From Fusibacter bizertensis (GTDB lineage Bacteria; Bacillota; Clostridia; Peptostreptococcales; Acidaminobacteraceae), in assembly GCF_029914245.1 (NCBI RefSeq), contig NZ_JARYZI010000001.1, forward strand, positions 310,001-374,000: 64,000 nucleotides of DNA. Direction: 5' to 3'. Under the pieces are notes generated by a model, which was not told where the DNA came from, did no database searches, and saw nothing but the letters and a program-made list of their open reading frames with translations. Both the position numbers and the translations under genes were made by a program. Each line of letters begins with the position of its first letter. Positions within the stretch are counted from its first letter, which is position 1. Below, one piece after another: positions 1-8,441 of this stretch.

Positions 1-1
1 T

Positions 2-1105
2 GAACTCGCTGATATGTACTTTTATGGCAACAATTTTACCAAAACCAATAGAGAAAAAGCAATGACACTTTATACACAAAATGCCAATCAACATTATGGA
101 TCAGCACTTTGGTCAATAGCACAGATTAGTTCTAACGAACGATTTGATATCCATCAAACGCCAGTAAAAATGTCGATGTACTATTATGAACTTGCTATAG
201 AACACAACCATGCTCTTTCATACAACAACATTGGAAAATGGTGGATCTATGCACTTCATTACCATCTAGATAAAGTCGTTGGTGTTCCAGATTATAGAAA
301 CATCTACGCCAATCAAGGCAGACAAGCAGTCTCGGATATTTATCAAATTATGATGGACCGTAATGATTTCATATCATTTCTCCACCAAAACGAATTGTTC
401 GATTCCTCAGAATTTGAAACCATGCTCCCTGTCCAAAAACTTGCACTACTAACAAAAATCGAATCTGCTGAAGATTTTATAGTTGAGAATTTTATTATGC
501 AAGCTTTCCATAAGCAAAAATACTTTTTTTCACTTGGAAGTTGTGTCACACTTTATGAGCACCAATACTGGCGTAGGACAAGGTTTACCGAAGCTTATGC
601 ACTTCCCGCTGCCAAAGAAGTTGAAAATAGAATTTGGCAAAAGTATGCGTATTATGTAACAGAATACGCAAAATTTCAGATTTCAAATGCCCAACTTACC
701 TATGCGCATTATCTTGAGCAAATAAATGCTGAAGCGCAAGATATCTATGAATATCTTTATAAAGCGGCGTTCGAGATGCCTGGTAACCAAAATGAACATG
801 AAGCAATTTTAGAATTTCTGACTTATCATGTTAATCCTAAAGTCGTCTATAAAAAGAAACAAATTAGTTTTGAACTCTGCTTGATAGAAGCACTAAAAGA
901 ATATAGGCCCAATTATCAATCGAAAACACACTATATCTTTAATTCTGTTCAATTGATGTTAACACATTTCAAATCATTTTACTTGTACAGTGATGCTCTT
1001 GAACCTATCTTAGAAGGACTCTTTGCAGAGTCACTTGCTCATCCTGAAGAGGTTGATCAGTACAATGAACTTACAGATGAATTGAAATCCAAATTTAAAC
1101 AATAA
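2..1105 (+). CDS. Sel1-repeat-like protein, 5' end outside the window
   Basis: The frame is open from base 2 with no stop back to the window edge, so the gene starts outside. The first visible residues, ELADMYFYG followed by repeated A-x3-Y helices, look like Sel1/TPR-type solenoid repeats, which usually hold protein-protein contacts. Later parts are helical with many aromatic residues, and no catalytic motif is visible. No signal peptide can be judged because the N-terminus is missing. It ends just before a strong hairpin terminator and is the only plus-strand gene in the first 8 kb. The repeat assignment is moderate; the biological role is unknown. Confidence 0.7.
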   Translation, partial: ELADMYFYGNNFTKTNREKAMTLYTQNANQHYGSALWSIAQISSNERFDIHQTPVKMSMYYYELAIEHNHALSYNNIGKWWIYALHYHLDKVVGVPDYRNIYANQGRQAVSDIYQIMMDRNDFISFLHQNELFDSSEFETMLPVQKLALLTKIESAEDFIVENFIMQAFHKQKYFFSLGSCVTLYEHQYWRRTRFTEAYALPAAKEVENRIWQKYAYYVTEYAKFQISNAQLTYAHYLEQINAEAQDIYEYLYKAAFEMPGNQNEHEAILEFLTYHVNPKVVYKKKQISFELCLIEALKEYRPNYQSKTHYIFNSVQLMLTHFKSFYLYSDALEPILEGLFAESLAHPEEVDQYNELTDELKSKFKQ

Positions 1106-1131
1106 CAAGCTACTCTATCATTTATAGAAGT

Positions 1132-1163
1132 AAAGACACTGAGTGATCAGTGTCTTTTTTTAT
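1132..1163 (+). terminator. Rho-independent terminator of the Sel1-like gene
   Basis: An 11-bp perfect stem (AAAGACACTGA, loop GTGA, TCAGTGTCTTT) is followed by a T run. It lies 27 bases after the stop codon. Confidence 0.85.
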
Positions 1164-1188
1164 AAAGTATTCAAAAATTTAGTTATGT

Positions 1189-1449
1189 CTAGTTTAAAGG
1201 ACTTTGCAGTTGAACAGATAATAACTTTTCTAATTGTTTCACTTCTAAACTTTTAGGTGCTTTTCTCTTTGCTTTTTCTAAATAAGATAAAGCTTTATCT
1301 ATTTTATTGTTTTCTAAACTAATCATCGCTTTTTTTATAGTATAGGCATCATCAAAGATGAATTCTCTGGTTTTTTTAACACGCTCGATTATAGCCCAAA
1401 ACTGTAAACTATATTGCCATGAATTTACTGCTTTTTTAGTTTCGATCAT
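1189..1449 (-). CDS. Small TPR-like helical protein
   Basis: 86 residues, starting at ATG 1449 behind the ribosome binding site AGGAGGGG. The C-terminal half (NNKIDKALSYLEKAKRKAPK and what follows) reads like one TPR helix pair; the N-terminal half is helical with a hydrophobic face. There is no signal peptide or membrane segment. It stands alone between the Sel1-like gene (opposite strand) and a minus-strand membrane protein gene. One TPR unit normally cannot form a solenoid, so it may dimerise or be a regulatory fragment. Function unknown. Confidence 0.6.
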   Translation of the reverse strand: MIETKKAVNSWQYSLQFWAIIERVKKTREFIFDDAYTIKKAMISLENNKIDKALSYLEKAKRKAPKSLEVKQLEKLLSVQLQSPLN

Positions 1450-1559
1450 AATCCCCTCCTACTCGACTCTAATGGTTACTAACAACATTTTATGTCAACT
1501 AGCTTCTTAGAATCAATAGCGTTCTCTCTTAGAGTACATCTGAGATTAACTTTGACCGA

Positions 1560-2033
1560 CTACTTTATCTTCTTAATCGACATCCCCATCATCAAACTTG
1601 GTAAAAAGGCACTGATTAGCAATATAATAGGGATATCTCCGTCAATAGATTCAACTATAAAAGTTGCAAAACCAATACATAAAGCATAAACAGACCAAAG
1701 ATTCAACTTACTAAATACCTCCAATTGTGCAGCTGGATAAACCAATAGCCATAATAAGATACAAAATATGGAGACACTACTCACTGAGACTAGATTTTTT
1801 AATAAACTACCCTGATCCTCTAAGAACTTTCTCGCAAAAAAATAATATAAAAAAGATGCTAAAATAGTCAGCACTATTGCTAAAATCACCAGCTTTATCA
1901 TATGCGACTCATAGGCCTTTACATCTACCCACTCTGTTACACCAAAGTATGACATTTGAATCACATACCCTAAAAAATATGTAAAACAAAGTGCAATATG
2001 AAAACATAAACTTTTAAGATTGTTTTTAAGCAT
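1560..2033 (-). CDS. Small integral membrane protein, about five membrane segments
   Basis: 157 residues from ATG 2033, chosen because AAGGGGGAT sits just upstream; a longer frame to 2129 has no such site. Hydrophobic stretches fall near residues 9-30, 42-62, 75-98, 103-125 and 130-150, and the protein ends in a basic tail (SIKKIK). No conserved family was recognised. It lies downstream of the terminator of the fatty-acid transporter operon and is therefore probably a separate transcript. Function unknown. Confidence 0.6.
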   Translation of the reverse strand: MLKNNLKSLCFHIALCFTYFLGYVIQMSYFGVTEWVDVKAYESHMIKLVILAIVLTILASFLYYFFARKFLEDQGSLLKNLVSVSSVSIFCILLWLLVYPAAQLEVFSKLNLWSVYALCIGFATFIVESIDGDIPIILLISAFLPSLMMGMSIKKIK

Positions 2034-2128
2034 CAAATCCCCCTTATTTTGAATTAGTATTGAACAGTGTGATTGCAACTTAACTACATTCACTACTCTA
2101 ATATTAGCACAAGGTATCTTGATATACA

Positions 2129-2167
2129 TAAAAAAACTCTCAACAACAGTTTCCTATTATTGAGAGT
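2129..2167 (-). terminator. Terminator of the BKACE-transporter operon
   Basis: On the minus strand ACTCTCAA pairs with TTGAGAGT around a 16-base loop, followed by seven T. It lies about 30 bases after the transporter stop codon. Confidence 0.8.
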
Positions 2168-2197
2168 GCAATTCGTTTTAACTTCTTTAGATGTATT

Positions 2198-3583
2198 TTA
2201 TCCAAGTATTGCTGGCAAAACCAATAAACCAATCGTTGTAATGATAAACCAGAATAACCAAATAAATGCCATATAACCCCAAACATCTTTAAGTTTCATC
2301 TTAACGATTGCAAGAGCTGGAATAACGTATAACGGTTGTAACAAGTTTGTTGCTTCATCACCAAATACAAAGGCATTGATAACGTGTGGTACATTTGCAT
2401 TAAGCTGTTGAGCAGCTTCCATAAGGATTGGACCTTGAACGATAAATTGGCCACCCTGAGATGGAATAAATAAATTCAAGATAGATGCTGAATAGTAAGA
2501 AAGTAACGGTAAAGTATCTGCTGTAGCAATAGAAGTAAAGGCGCCAACAATCTCTTGACCAAGGCCAGAATCCATCATCATACCTGAGATACCACCATAG
2601 AATGGAAACTGAATCATTACATCAGTTGCCAGGCTCATGTTGTTTCTATAAGCATTTACAAACTGTGTTGGTGTACTATAGAGGAAAAAGTTTGCAATCA
2701 AAAAGATAAAGATTACAAAATTCAAACTCAATGATCCTAAGAAACCTTTTTCCATAATTGTACTTACAATTACGACTAGGCCGCCGAGACCAATTAACCA
2801 CATAAGGATTCTACTACCATTCATACGATCTGCAAAAGATAATTTTGTCGTATTTTTTTTCTCTACGACTTCCACTTCATCATCAAAACTTTCAAACTCA
2901 ATTACTTGATCTTTAGGTGGCATAGATAGGATTGTAAGTCCAATCGTTCCAAGCGCTAAGATAAAGAACAAGATTGTATTCATCGGATTATAGACTGAAA
3001 CATCTTGAGTAATCACACCGATCTGATCTACTAGGAAGTGATCAGGACTTGCAATTAAAGCATATACAGATGCACTTGGTCCCCAACATTGCCCTAAAAT
3101 CATCGTCGAATAACCAGCTGCTACAAGTATTGGAAAATGAAGTCCTTTCACATTTTTACTAAGCAACATCGCTAGTACAGGAGTAGCGATTGTACCAAAT
3201 GCCCAGTTCATAAAACTTGAAATATAACCAAAAATCATAAGCAAAATAATTGCAACTATCGGAGATTTAGCCAGTTTTGCAACTTTTGATAAAAAGTTTT
3301 TTACTTGTCTTGATCTAGCTGCAACTGAACAAGTAACAACCATAAAAGACATTTGAAATGCAAAACCAATTTGTGACCAAATCCCTTTAAACCATGCATT
3401 TAGCATATCAACTGGTGAAAATGCTGTGAAAAGCACACCTGATATAAATAAAATTACCGTTAGAATTAAACAGAACACCAATGGATCTGGTATGATATTT
3501 TCAGCAGCAAAGTTAAATCGTTGACTAAAACGCCATAAGAGTGATCCTTTGCTTTTTTCCTTAACATTATTATTTGTAGACAT
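2198..3583 (-). CDS. atoE: Short-chain fatty acid transporter, AtoE family
   Basis: 461 residues with about twelve hydrophobic segments, the length and pattern of the AtoE/SCFA_trans family that moves acetoacetate, butyrate and similar short acids across the cytoplasmic membrane. Family-like features are the N-terminal PDPLVFCLILT, the GQCWGPSASVYALIASPDH region and the FIPSQGGQFIVQGP motif. It is third in the operon, 13 bases after the dehydrogenase gene, with its own GGGGGAAC ribosome binding site. The neighbours (beta-keto acid cleavage enzyme and 3-hydroxyacyl dehydrogenase) suggest it imports a 3-hydroxy or 3-keto acid, or exports the acetoacetate made by cleavage. The family is clear; the substrate is inferred. 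Confidence 0.85.
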   Translation of the reverse strand: MSTNNNVKEKSKGSLLWRFSQRFNFAAENIIPDPLVFCLILTVILFISGVLFTAFSPVDMLNAWFKGIWSQIGFAFQMSFMVVTCSVAARSRQVKNFLSKVAKLAKSPIVAIILLMIFGYISSFMNWAFGTIATPVLAMLLSKNVKGLHFPILVAAGYSTMILGQCWGPSASVYALIASPDHFLVDQIGVITQDVSVYNPMNTILFFILALGTIGLTILSMPPKDQVIEFESFDDEVEVVEKKNTTKLSFADRMNGSRILMWLIGLGGLVVIVSTIMEKGFLGSLSLNFVIFIFLIANFFLYSTPTQFVNAYRNNMSLATDVMIQFPFYGGISGMMMDSGLGQEIVGAFTSIATADTLPLLSYYSASILNLFIPSQGGQFIVQGPILMEAAQQLNANVPHVINAFVFGDEATNLLQPLYVIPALAIVKMKLKDVWGYMAFIWLFWFIITTIGLLVLPAILG

Positions 3584-3596
3584 ATAAGTTCCCCCA

Positions 3597-4544
3597 TTAA
3601 ATATATTTTTTGCTTGTCTTTAATTGAGTGATTAGTCTTTTATTAAAATCGTTTTTGCACTGAATGCGCATTTGATCAGTATATTTAAAAAATCCTTCTC
3701 CCGATTTCATTCCTAACTTACCTTCTTCAACTTTTTTTCTGAGAATTGGATTAGCTTCTTTACGATTGTCCATATCTTTAAGCAAGTTATCCCCCACGAT
3801 ACACCAAATATCTAAACCGCCCATATCAGCAACTTCTAGTTGTCCTGTCGTCGCGTATCTAAAAGCAGGTCCAAACTTTAGTGCTTTATCGATATCTTCT
3901 GGTGTTGCAACCCCTAACTCGATAAGAGAAAATACTTCTCTTGCAACAGCTTGTTGAATTCTATTTGCAACTAAACCTGGGACATCCTTTAAAATTGTAA
4001 CAACTTGCTTGTCAATGTTCAAGTAAAGCTGCTCAACCTCTTTATAAATTACCTCTGGCATATTTCCGAAGTTGGAAAGTTCCGCGATTGGCATGAGGTG
4101 CGCTGGATTATACCAGTGACAGACCATCATCTTAGTCTGTCTCTCAGCCGAAACCGCTGAAATCATTTTATCTAAAGAGAGTGAAGATGTATTTGTCGCG
4201 AAAATAGCTTCCGCTTTACAGTAACCATCTAACTCCTTAAATATCTTGCATTTCAGATCAATGTTCTCAGCAACTGCTTCGATAATATAATCAGCATCAA
4301 TTGTAGCATCCTTCATAGAATCAAACACCTTAATTCTACCAAGAGTAGCAGCAATATCAGCAACATCTATATATGATTGTTCATAGAGAAACGTAAGCTC
4401 AGATTCAATTGCTTCCATCATATGTGTACGAATTGTTTCATCGTATTCATATACATTGACACTGTAACCATGAAGCGCAAAACTTTCAGCTATACCATGT
4501 CCCATTGTACCGCCACCGAGGACGGCAATATTTTTAATCATCAT
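3597..4544 (-). CDS. 3-hydroxyacyl-CoA dehydrogenase family oxidoreductase
   Basis: 315 residues. An N-terminal Rossmann fold carries the NAD motif GGGTMG (residues 10-15). The catalytic His is H143 in CHWYNPAHLMPIAEL, with the conserved NTSSLSL just before it and a C-terminal helical dimerisation domain. The His loop resembles carnitine dehydrogenase and L-gulonate 3-dehydrogenase (CRYL1) as much as hydroxybutyryl-CoA dehydrogenase, so a free 3-hydroxy acid may be the substrate. The start overlaps the stop of the upstream BKACE gene (TAATG), indicating translational coupling. Likely role: oxidise a 3-hydroxy acid to the 3-keto acid cleaved by its neighbour. The family is certain; the substrate is inferred. 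Confidence 0.85.
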   Translation of the reverse strand: MMIKNIAVLGGGTMGHGIAESFALHGYSVNVYEYDETIRTHMMEAIESELTFLYEQSYIDVADIAATLGRIKVFDSMKDATIDADYIIEAVAENIDLKCKIFKELDGYCKAEAIFATNTSSLSLDKMISAVSAERQTKMMVCHWYNPAHLMPIAELSNFGNMPEVIYKEVEQLYLNIDKQVVTILKDVPGLVANRIQQAVAREVFSLIELGVATPEDIDKALKFGPAFRYATTGQLEVADMGGLDIWCIVGDNLLKDMDNRKEANPILRKKVEEGKLGMKSGEGFFKYTDQMRIQCKNDFNKRLITQLKTSKKYI

Positions 4545-5368
4545 TAACCCCTTTTAAGTCCTAAGATTTCTCTTGCATCTGCAGGTGTTGCTACCTCATA
4601 ACCAGCTTCCCTAATCAAGTTAGCGGCTCTAGTAACGAACTGTGCATTTGACTTAGCAAGTTCAGTGGCACTAAACATTACATTATCTTCCATACCAACT
4701 CTCACATGGCCACCAAGTGCTAATGTTGCAAGTATAATTGGTACATGACCTTTCCCTATTCCAAGTGCTGACCATGTTGCATTTTGGGGAAGTAAACTTT
4801 TAAGATAAACTAAGTTTTCAACCGTTGCAGTACTACCACCCGCTGCGCCAAGCACGAACTGGAAGTGTAACTGATCATCTAAAAACCCTTTTTTCTGATA
4901 ATAAAGTGCATTGTAGAGCATACCCGCATCAAAAACTTCAATTTCTGGTTTCACACCATTTTCTTTCATAGTAACTGCAAGGGCTTCTAAGAATTTAGGA
5001 TGGTTGATAAAAAGCGAACTATGCATCCAGTTCATAGAGCCACAATCAAATGAAGCAAGTTCTGGTTTAATAGCTTTAAGATGCGCTTGTCTTGTCTCAT
5101 CTGTCGCTTCAAGATCTCCTGAAGTCGTTAAGTTAATGACGATATCACACTTTTCTTTGATTAGTCTAACGGTTTCTTCAAACAGTGCTTTGCTCATTGT
5201 ACCTTTACCAGCATCATCTCTCATATGAAGATGTGCCACAGATGCGCCAGCCTGATAACATGCATAAACATCTTCTGCAATTTCTTTTGGTGTCATTGGC
5301 ACATTGGGGTTATTGTCCTTTGTTGGCCATGCCCCTGTAGGTGCCACTGTAATAATTCTTTTCTTCAT
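4544..5368 (-). CDS. Beta-keto acid cleavage enzyme (BKACE/Kce family)
   Basis: 274 residues from ATG 5368, preferred because AAAGGAGAA precedes it; an in-frame ATG at 5386 has no such site. The family condenses a beta-keto acid with acetyl-CoA to give acetoacetate and a new acyl-CoA, using a divalent metal. With this start the metal ligands fall at H46 and H48 (AHLHMRD), as in the lysine-fermentation enzyme Kce, with the third ligand probably E227 in GGHVRVGMED. No other lysine-fermentation genes are present, so 3-keto-5-aminohexanoate is not implied. It is the first gene after a sigma-54 promoter. The family is certain; the substrate is unknown. Confidence 0.88.
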   Translation of the reverse strand: MKKRIITVAPTGAWPTKDNNPNVPMTPKEIAEDVYACYQAGASVAHLHMRDDAGKGTMSKALFEETVRLIKEKCDIVINLTTSGDLEATDETRQAHLKAIKPELASFDCGSMNWMHSSLFINHPKFLEALAVTMKENGVKPEIEVFDAGMLYNALYYQKKGFLDDQLHFQFVLGAAGGSTATVENLVYLKSLLPQNATWSALGIGKGHVPIILATLALGGHVRVGMEDNVMFSATELAKSNAQFVTRAANLIREAGYEVATPADAREILGLKRG

Positions 5369-5404
5369 AAAATTCTCCTTTCTCATTCCTTAACTACTAT
5401 ATAT

Positions 5405-5419
5405 GCAACGACCGTGCCA
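5405..5419 (-). promoter_or_regulatory. Sigma-54 (-24/-12) promoter of the BKACE operon
   Basis: The minus strand reads TGGCAC-GGTCG-TTGCAT, an exact match to TGGCAC-N5-TTGC. It sits 36 bases upstream of the chosen BKACE start, and a sigma-54 activator gene is the next gene upstream. Confidence 0.9.
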
Positions 5420-5465
5420 ACTGTATAAAACAAGCTATATCAACAAACATCTGTTATAACACAAG

Positions 5466-5497
5466 AAAACACCTATAACTTAAGTTATAGGTGTTTT
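5466..5497. promoter_or_regulatory. 32-bp perfect palindrome: activator site and/or terminator hairpin
   Basis: A perfect inverted repeat centred between 5481 and 5482. Its core (5474-5489) is TATAAC-TTAA-GTTATA, the same half sites and spacing as the palindrome at 5555-5570. The core is 55 bases upstream of the -24 element, in enhancer range. The outer arms end in TTTT, so the transcript could also form a terminator hairpin after the activator gene. A related element, TGTTATAACA, lies at 5452-5461. Confidence 0.7.
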
Positions 5498-5554
5498 GTT
5501 TGAAACGATTGCTACATGGACTTTTCAAAACTTATTCCATTCGTTATGCATGGA

Positions 5555-5570
5555 TATAACAAATGTTATA
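5555..5570. promoter_or_regulatory. Second upstream activator palindrome
   Basis: TATAAC-AAAT-GTTATA, a perfect dyad with the same half sites and four-base spacer as the core at 5474-5489. It lies about 136 bases upstream of the -24 element and overlaps the stop codon of the activator gene. Confidence 0.7.
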
Positions 5571-7074
5571 CACGATCACATTTGATTTGATATTTTTTAC
5601 ACTTTTTAGATAAACCTGGTTGGGATAATCCCAAAACTTTTGCTGCCTTGTTAATTGAACCGTATCTTTCAAGTGCCTCAAATATCATTTGCTTTTCTAT
5701 TTGTTCAATCGCATTTTTAAGATTACCTTCTGATGAAACTGTTCTTCGATCCTTCATGTCTAAGTGCAATAAATTGCTTAAGAACTGTTCTTGAACGATA
5801 GGCTCATGATGTATCACAACAATTCGCTCAAACACGTTTTCAATTTCACGAATATTTCCTGGCCAATGATAGGCAGTCAAAAGAGTCTCTGCACTGGTAT
5901 CTAACAAGAGTTTCTTACCGTATTTTTTGTTGTATCGCTCTAAAAAAGTTCTCGCAAACAAGATTATATCTTCTTTACGTTCTCTAAGTGGTTTTAAATA
6001 AATAGGGATAACATTTAGACGATAATAGAGATCTTCTCGAAAACGACCTAGTTTCATTTCTTCATGCAAGTCTTTGTTAGTAGAAGCAATAATTCTAACA
6101 TCTAATTTTATTGGGACAGATCCACCAATTCTAACAATTTCCATACTCTGCAAGACTCTAAGCAATTTACTTTGTAGTTTTAAAGACATATCTCCAATTT
6201 CATCTAACAAGAGTGTGCCTGTATGAGCGAGCTCAAACAGACCTATTTTACCTGATTTATTTGCATCAGTAAATGCACCTTTTTCATACCCAAAAAGTTC
6301 TGATTCCAGTAGCTCAGCTGGTATAGCTGCACAATTGATTTTGATAAAAGGCTTATCACTTCTTTTACTGTTTTTATAAATTTCATCTGCAATGATTTCT
6401 TTACCCGTTCCAGATTCACCGGTTATTAGTACCGTTACATCTGTTGGGGCAACTGCATGCATCACTTCAAAGACCATTTTCATCTCATGATCTTTACTTA
6501 TTACCACTTCACTAGACAATTGTTTCCGTAAAAACTTCACCTCTTCATCGACCCTATCTTTATCGACTTTTAGTTGCGACATCTCATTCTCAAGCGCCCT
6601 GAGTTCTGTGATATCGCGATTGTTAATCACAACCATTCTCACATTTCCATGCTCATCTAAAAGTGGTGAACCCGTAACAAGATGCTCACGATTTGTAAGT
6701 AGGCTCTTTCCAATAGAACTGACACGACTTTTTGATGCAATTACTTTCATCGTTACTGCACCTTTAAAAAGCTTTCCTTCTTCAGTTATATCCTTTACTG
6801 TACGGCCAATAATCAGACTTTTATCGATACCCGTAATTCTCGAATATGCTTCGTTAACAAAGACTGTTCGACCTTCACCATCAGCGATATAGATGCCATC
6901 AAATAGATGATCACTGACTTCTCTGAAATCAAGATAGTCTGTCATCAGTTCATCATAAAGTTTCTGATAAGTGAGTATATCTTGATTCATCAGCTCTTTT
7001 TCACCTAATACACAATGACTTTTAATTGAATCCACCACTGCTTTTAAAGCTATAATTTTCTCTTTATCAGTCAT
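5566..7074 (-). CDS. Sigma-54 enhancer-binding activator (PAS, AAA+, Fis)
   Basis: 502 residues. A PAS domain lies at about residues 50-155 (FVNEAYSRITG, then NNRDITE), followed by a coiled linker. The AAA+ domain (about 190-430) has Walker A GESGTGKE (219-226) and Walker B LLLDEIGD (288-295). A Fis-type helix-turn-helix (INKAAKVLGLSQPGLSKK) ends the protein. The sigma-54 contact loop reads GAFTDA (266-271) instead of the common GAFTGA. There is no receiver domain, so a ligand probably acts through PAS. It starts four bases after the TetR gene ends and lies just upstream of the sigma-54 operon it probably activates. Confidence 0.9.
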   Translation of the reverse strand: MTDKEKIIALKAVVDSIKSHCVLGEKELMNQDILTYQKLYDELMTDYLDFREVSDHLFDGIYIADGEGRTVFVNEAYSRITGIDKSLIIGRTVKDITEEGKLFKGAVTMKVIASKSRVSSIGKSLLTNREHLVTGSPLLDEHGNVRMVVINNRDITELRALENEMSQLKVDKDRVDEEVKFLRKQLSSEVVISKDHEMKMVFEVMHAVAPTDVTVLITGESGTGKEIIADEIYKNSKRSDKPFIKINCAAIPAELLESELFGYEKGAFTDANKSGKIGLFELAHTGTLLLDEIGDMSLKLQSKLLRVLQSMEIVRIGGSVPIKLDVRIIASTNKDLHEEMKLGRFREDLYYRLNVIPIYLKPLRERKEDIILFARTFLERYNKKYGKKLLLDTSAETLLTAYHWPGNIREIENVFERIVVIHHEPIVQEQFLSNLLHLDMKDRRTVSSEGNLKNAIEQIEKQMIFEALERYGSINKAAKVLGLSQPGLSKKCKKYQIKCDRV

Positions 7075-7078
7075 ATGA

Positions 7079-7708
7079 TTACCTATCCCCTTTATGGGAA
7101 AATCCCTTCTTTAGAAATTCCACATAAAGCTTTAGATTTTTCATATTAAATTCAAGATCTGTCACTTCATCGAAGATTGAATCATAATGCATAAACTGAT
7201 AAGCAAGTACTTTAATGATAAATTCTTTATCGAAATGGTGATCTAATTCATGGTTTTCATATGCTGCATCAATCATTTGCCTCATTAAAGCTTCGCTATT
7301 TCCGCCTAAATAGGCTATCGCCTTTGTGTAAATCGGATGATTTTTCTCTTTTGATAACCTCAAACTCAGTTGGTAGTATTGAGGATACCTTTTAGCAAAT
7401 TCATATCCAAGTTCAGCTTGGTATATAAATTTATCAAAGAGATTCATTTTAGCAAATTGCTCTTGATCTTTTCCTGAGTTCTCATTAATAAAGGTCCATT
7501 TTACATTTGCGCTATTTTCTAGTAAATAGAGATATAACGCCTCCTTATTTTCAAAATGGTAATAAAAAGTTCCTTTGCTGATTTGTGCATTTTTGATGAT
7601 GTTATTCAATGAAGCTTTTTCATAATCTGTCTGAATAAATTCATCAAGTGCTGCTTTTATTAATTCGTCCTTGCGTTCAAATGATTTTAATTTTTCGATC
7701 TTTTTCAT
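7079..7708 (-). CDS. TetR family transcriptional repressor
   Basis: 209 residues. The N-terminal helix-turn-helix is typical of TetR (KASLNNIIKNAQISKGTFYYHFENKE, about residues 34-59), followed by a helical ligand-binding domain of normal length. The ribosome binding site GGAGTG precedes ATG 7708. It lies 51 bases after a membrane protein gene and four bases before the sigma-54 activator gene, with no clear terminator between, so the three may be cotranscribed. A TetR-type palindrome at the promoter of the membrane protein gene (8417-8436) is the likely operator. The ligand is unknown; an acyl-CoA or short acid would suit the downstream module, but this is a guess. Confidence 0.85.
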   Translation of the reverse strand: MKKIEKLKSFERKDELIKAALDEFIQTDYEKASLNNIIKNAQISKGTFYYHFENKEALYLYLLENSANVKWTFINENSGKDQEQFAKMNLFDKFIYQAELGYEFAKRYPQYYQLSLRLSKEKNHPIYTKAIAYLGGNSEALMRQMIDAAYENHELDHHFDKEFIIKVLAYQFMHYDSIFDEVTDLEFNMKNLKLYVEFLKKGFSHKGDR

Positions 7709-7759
7709 ATACTATCACTCCATTAAAACGCAAGGACAAAAATATCACTTCAATAGTTG

Positions 7760-8353
7760 CTATTGCGCTTTTCTTTTTTCAGCTCGTTTAAATCCATAAT
7801 AAACGACTGCGATGCAAATGACAAGCCCCCCTATGGCTGGAACAAGGATAGACGCACCATCATTTCCCGCTTCAGTAATACTCCATAAGATTTTTGCAAA
7901 CGCTATAACGACAAGTACAAATATACCCCATTTGAGGTTGCGCTTCCAAAGTGCCGCACATAGAAATCCCATAGTAAGTGGCACCATTGAACTAACTAAG
8001 ATTTTGCCGAGTGTCCATGTGGAAGTCAAATAGTCCTTTTCTACATTAAGGAATCCTTTTACCTGCTCATTTACCTCTGATGGTACAGGAAACCAAGCCA
8101 TGCTGGTTAATAACAAAAAGATCGTCACTGAAATGCCCATCGGATTGCGTTTATACGCAAAGTAGCAAAACGGAATCAGCGAGAGTGGTCTAAGCCACCA
8201 GCTTAAAACATTTTGATGCCTTAAAAAAGTCCAGTCGAAAAATGACTTGCTACTTGCCATTAGGATGATAAACACTAGTGAAAGTAATCCAAATCCAATT
8301 GCTATCATTTTATTTTGTTTTGAAATTCCGCTTTTGTTTTTTAAAAATTCCAT
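7760..8353 (-). CDS. Integral membrane protein, likely TetR target
   Basis: 197 residues with five or six hydrophobic segments (about residues 17-35, 52-66, 72-88, 113-134, 141-158 and 166-186), conserved-looking prolines (WWLRPLSLIPFCYFAYKRNP) and a basic C-terminus. It is first in a probable operon with the TetR and sigma-54 activator genes, behind a promoter with an overlapping palindrome. No family was recognised; a small transporter or sensor would fit, but nothing in the sequence proves it. Confidence 0.7.
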   Translation of the reverse strand: MEFLKNKSGISKQNKMIAIGFGLLSLVFIILMASSKSFFDWTFLRHQNVLSWWLRPLSLIPFCYFAYKRNPMGISVTIFLLLTSMAWFPVPSEVNEQVKGFLNVEKDYLTSTWTLGKILVSSMVPLTMGFLCAALWKRNLKWGIFVLVVIAFAKILWSITEAGNDGASILVPAIGGLVICIAVVYYGFKRAEKRKAQ

Positions 8354-8416
8354 TTTATTCTCCTCTCAGAATAACAATTTTACAAATAATCGAGAGCATG
8401 TAGCCCTTATTTTTTC

Positions 8417-8436
8417 TATAGACCAAGTGGTCTATA
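8417..8436. promoter_or_regulatory. Probable TetR operator
   Basis: TATAGACCA-AG-TGGTCTATA: two perfect nine-base inverted half sites around two bases. It begins five bases downstream of the -10 element of the promoter at 8442-8470, where a bound repressor would block initiation. Confidence 0.75.
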
Positions 8437-8441
8437 AAATC

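Noticed and set aside
4544-5368. BKACE gene as evidence of lysine fermentation
   Set aside because: No aminomutase, diaminohexanoate dehydrogenase or ammonia-lyase gene is linked; Kce-like enzymes act on many beta-keto acids.
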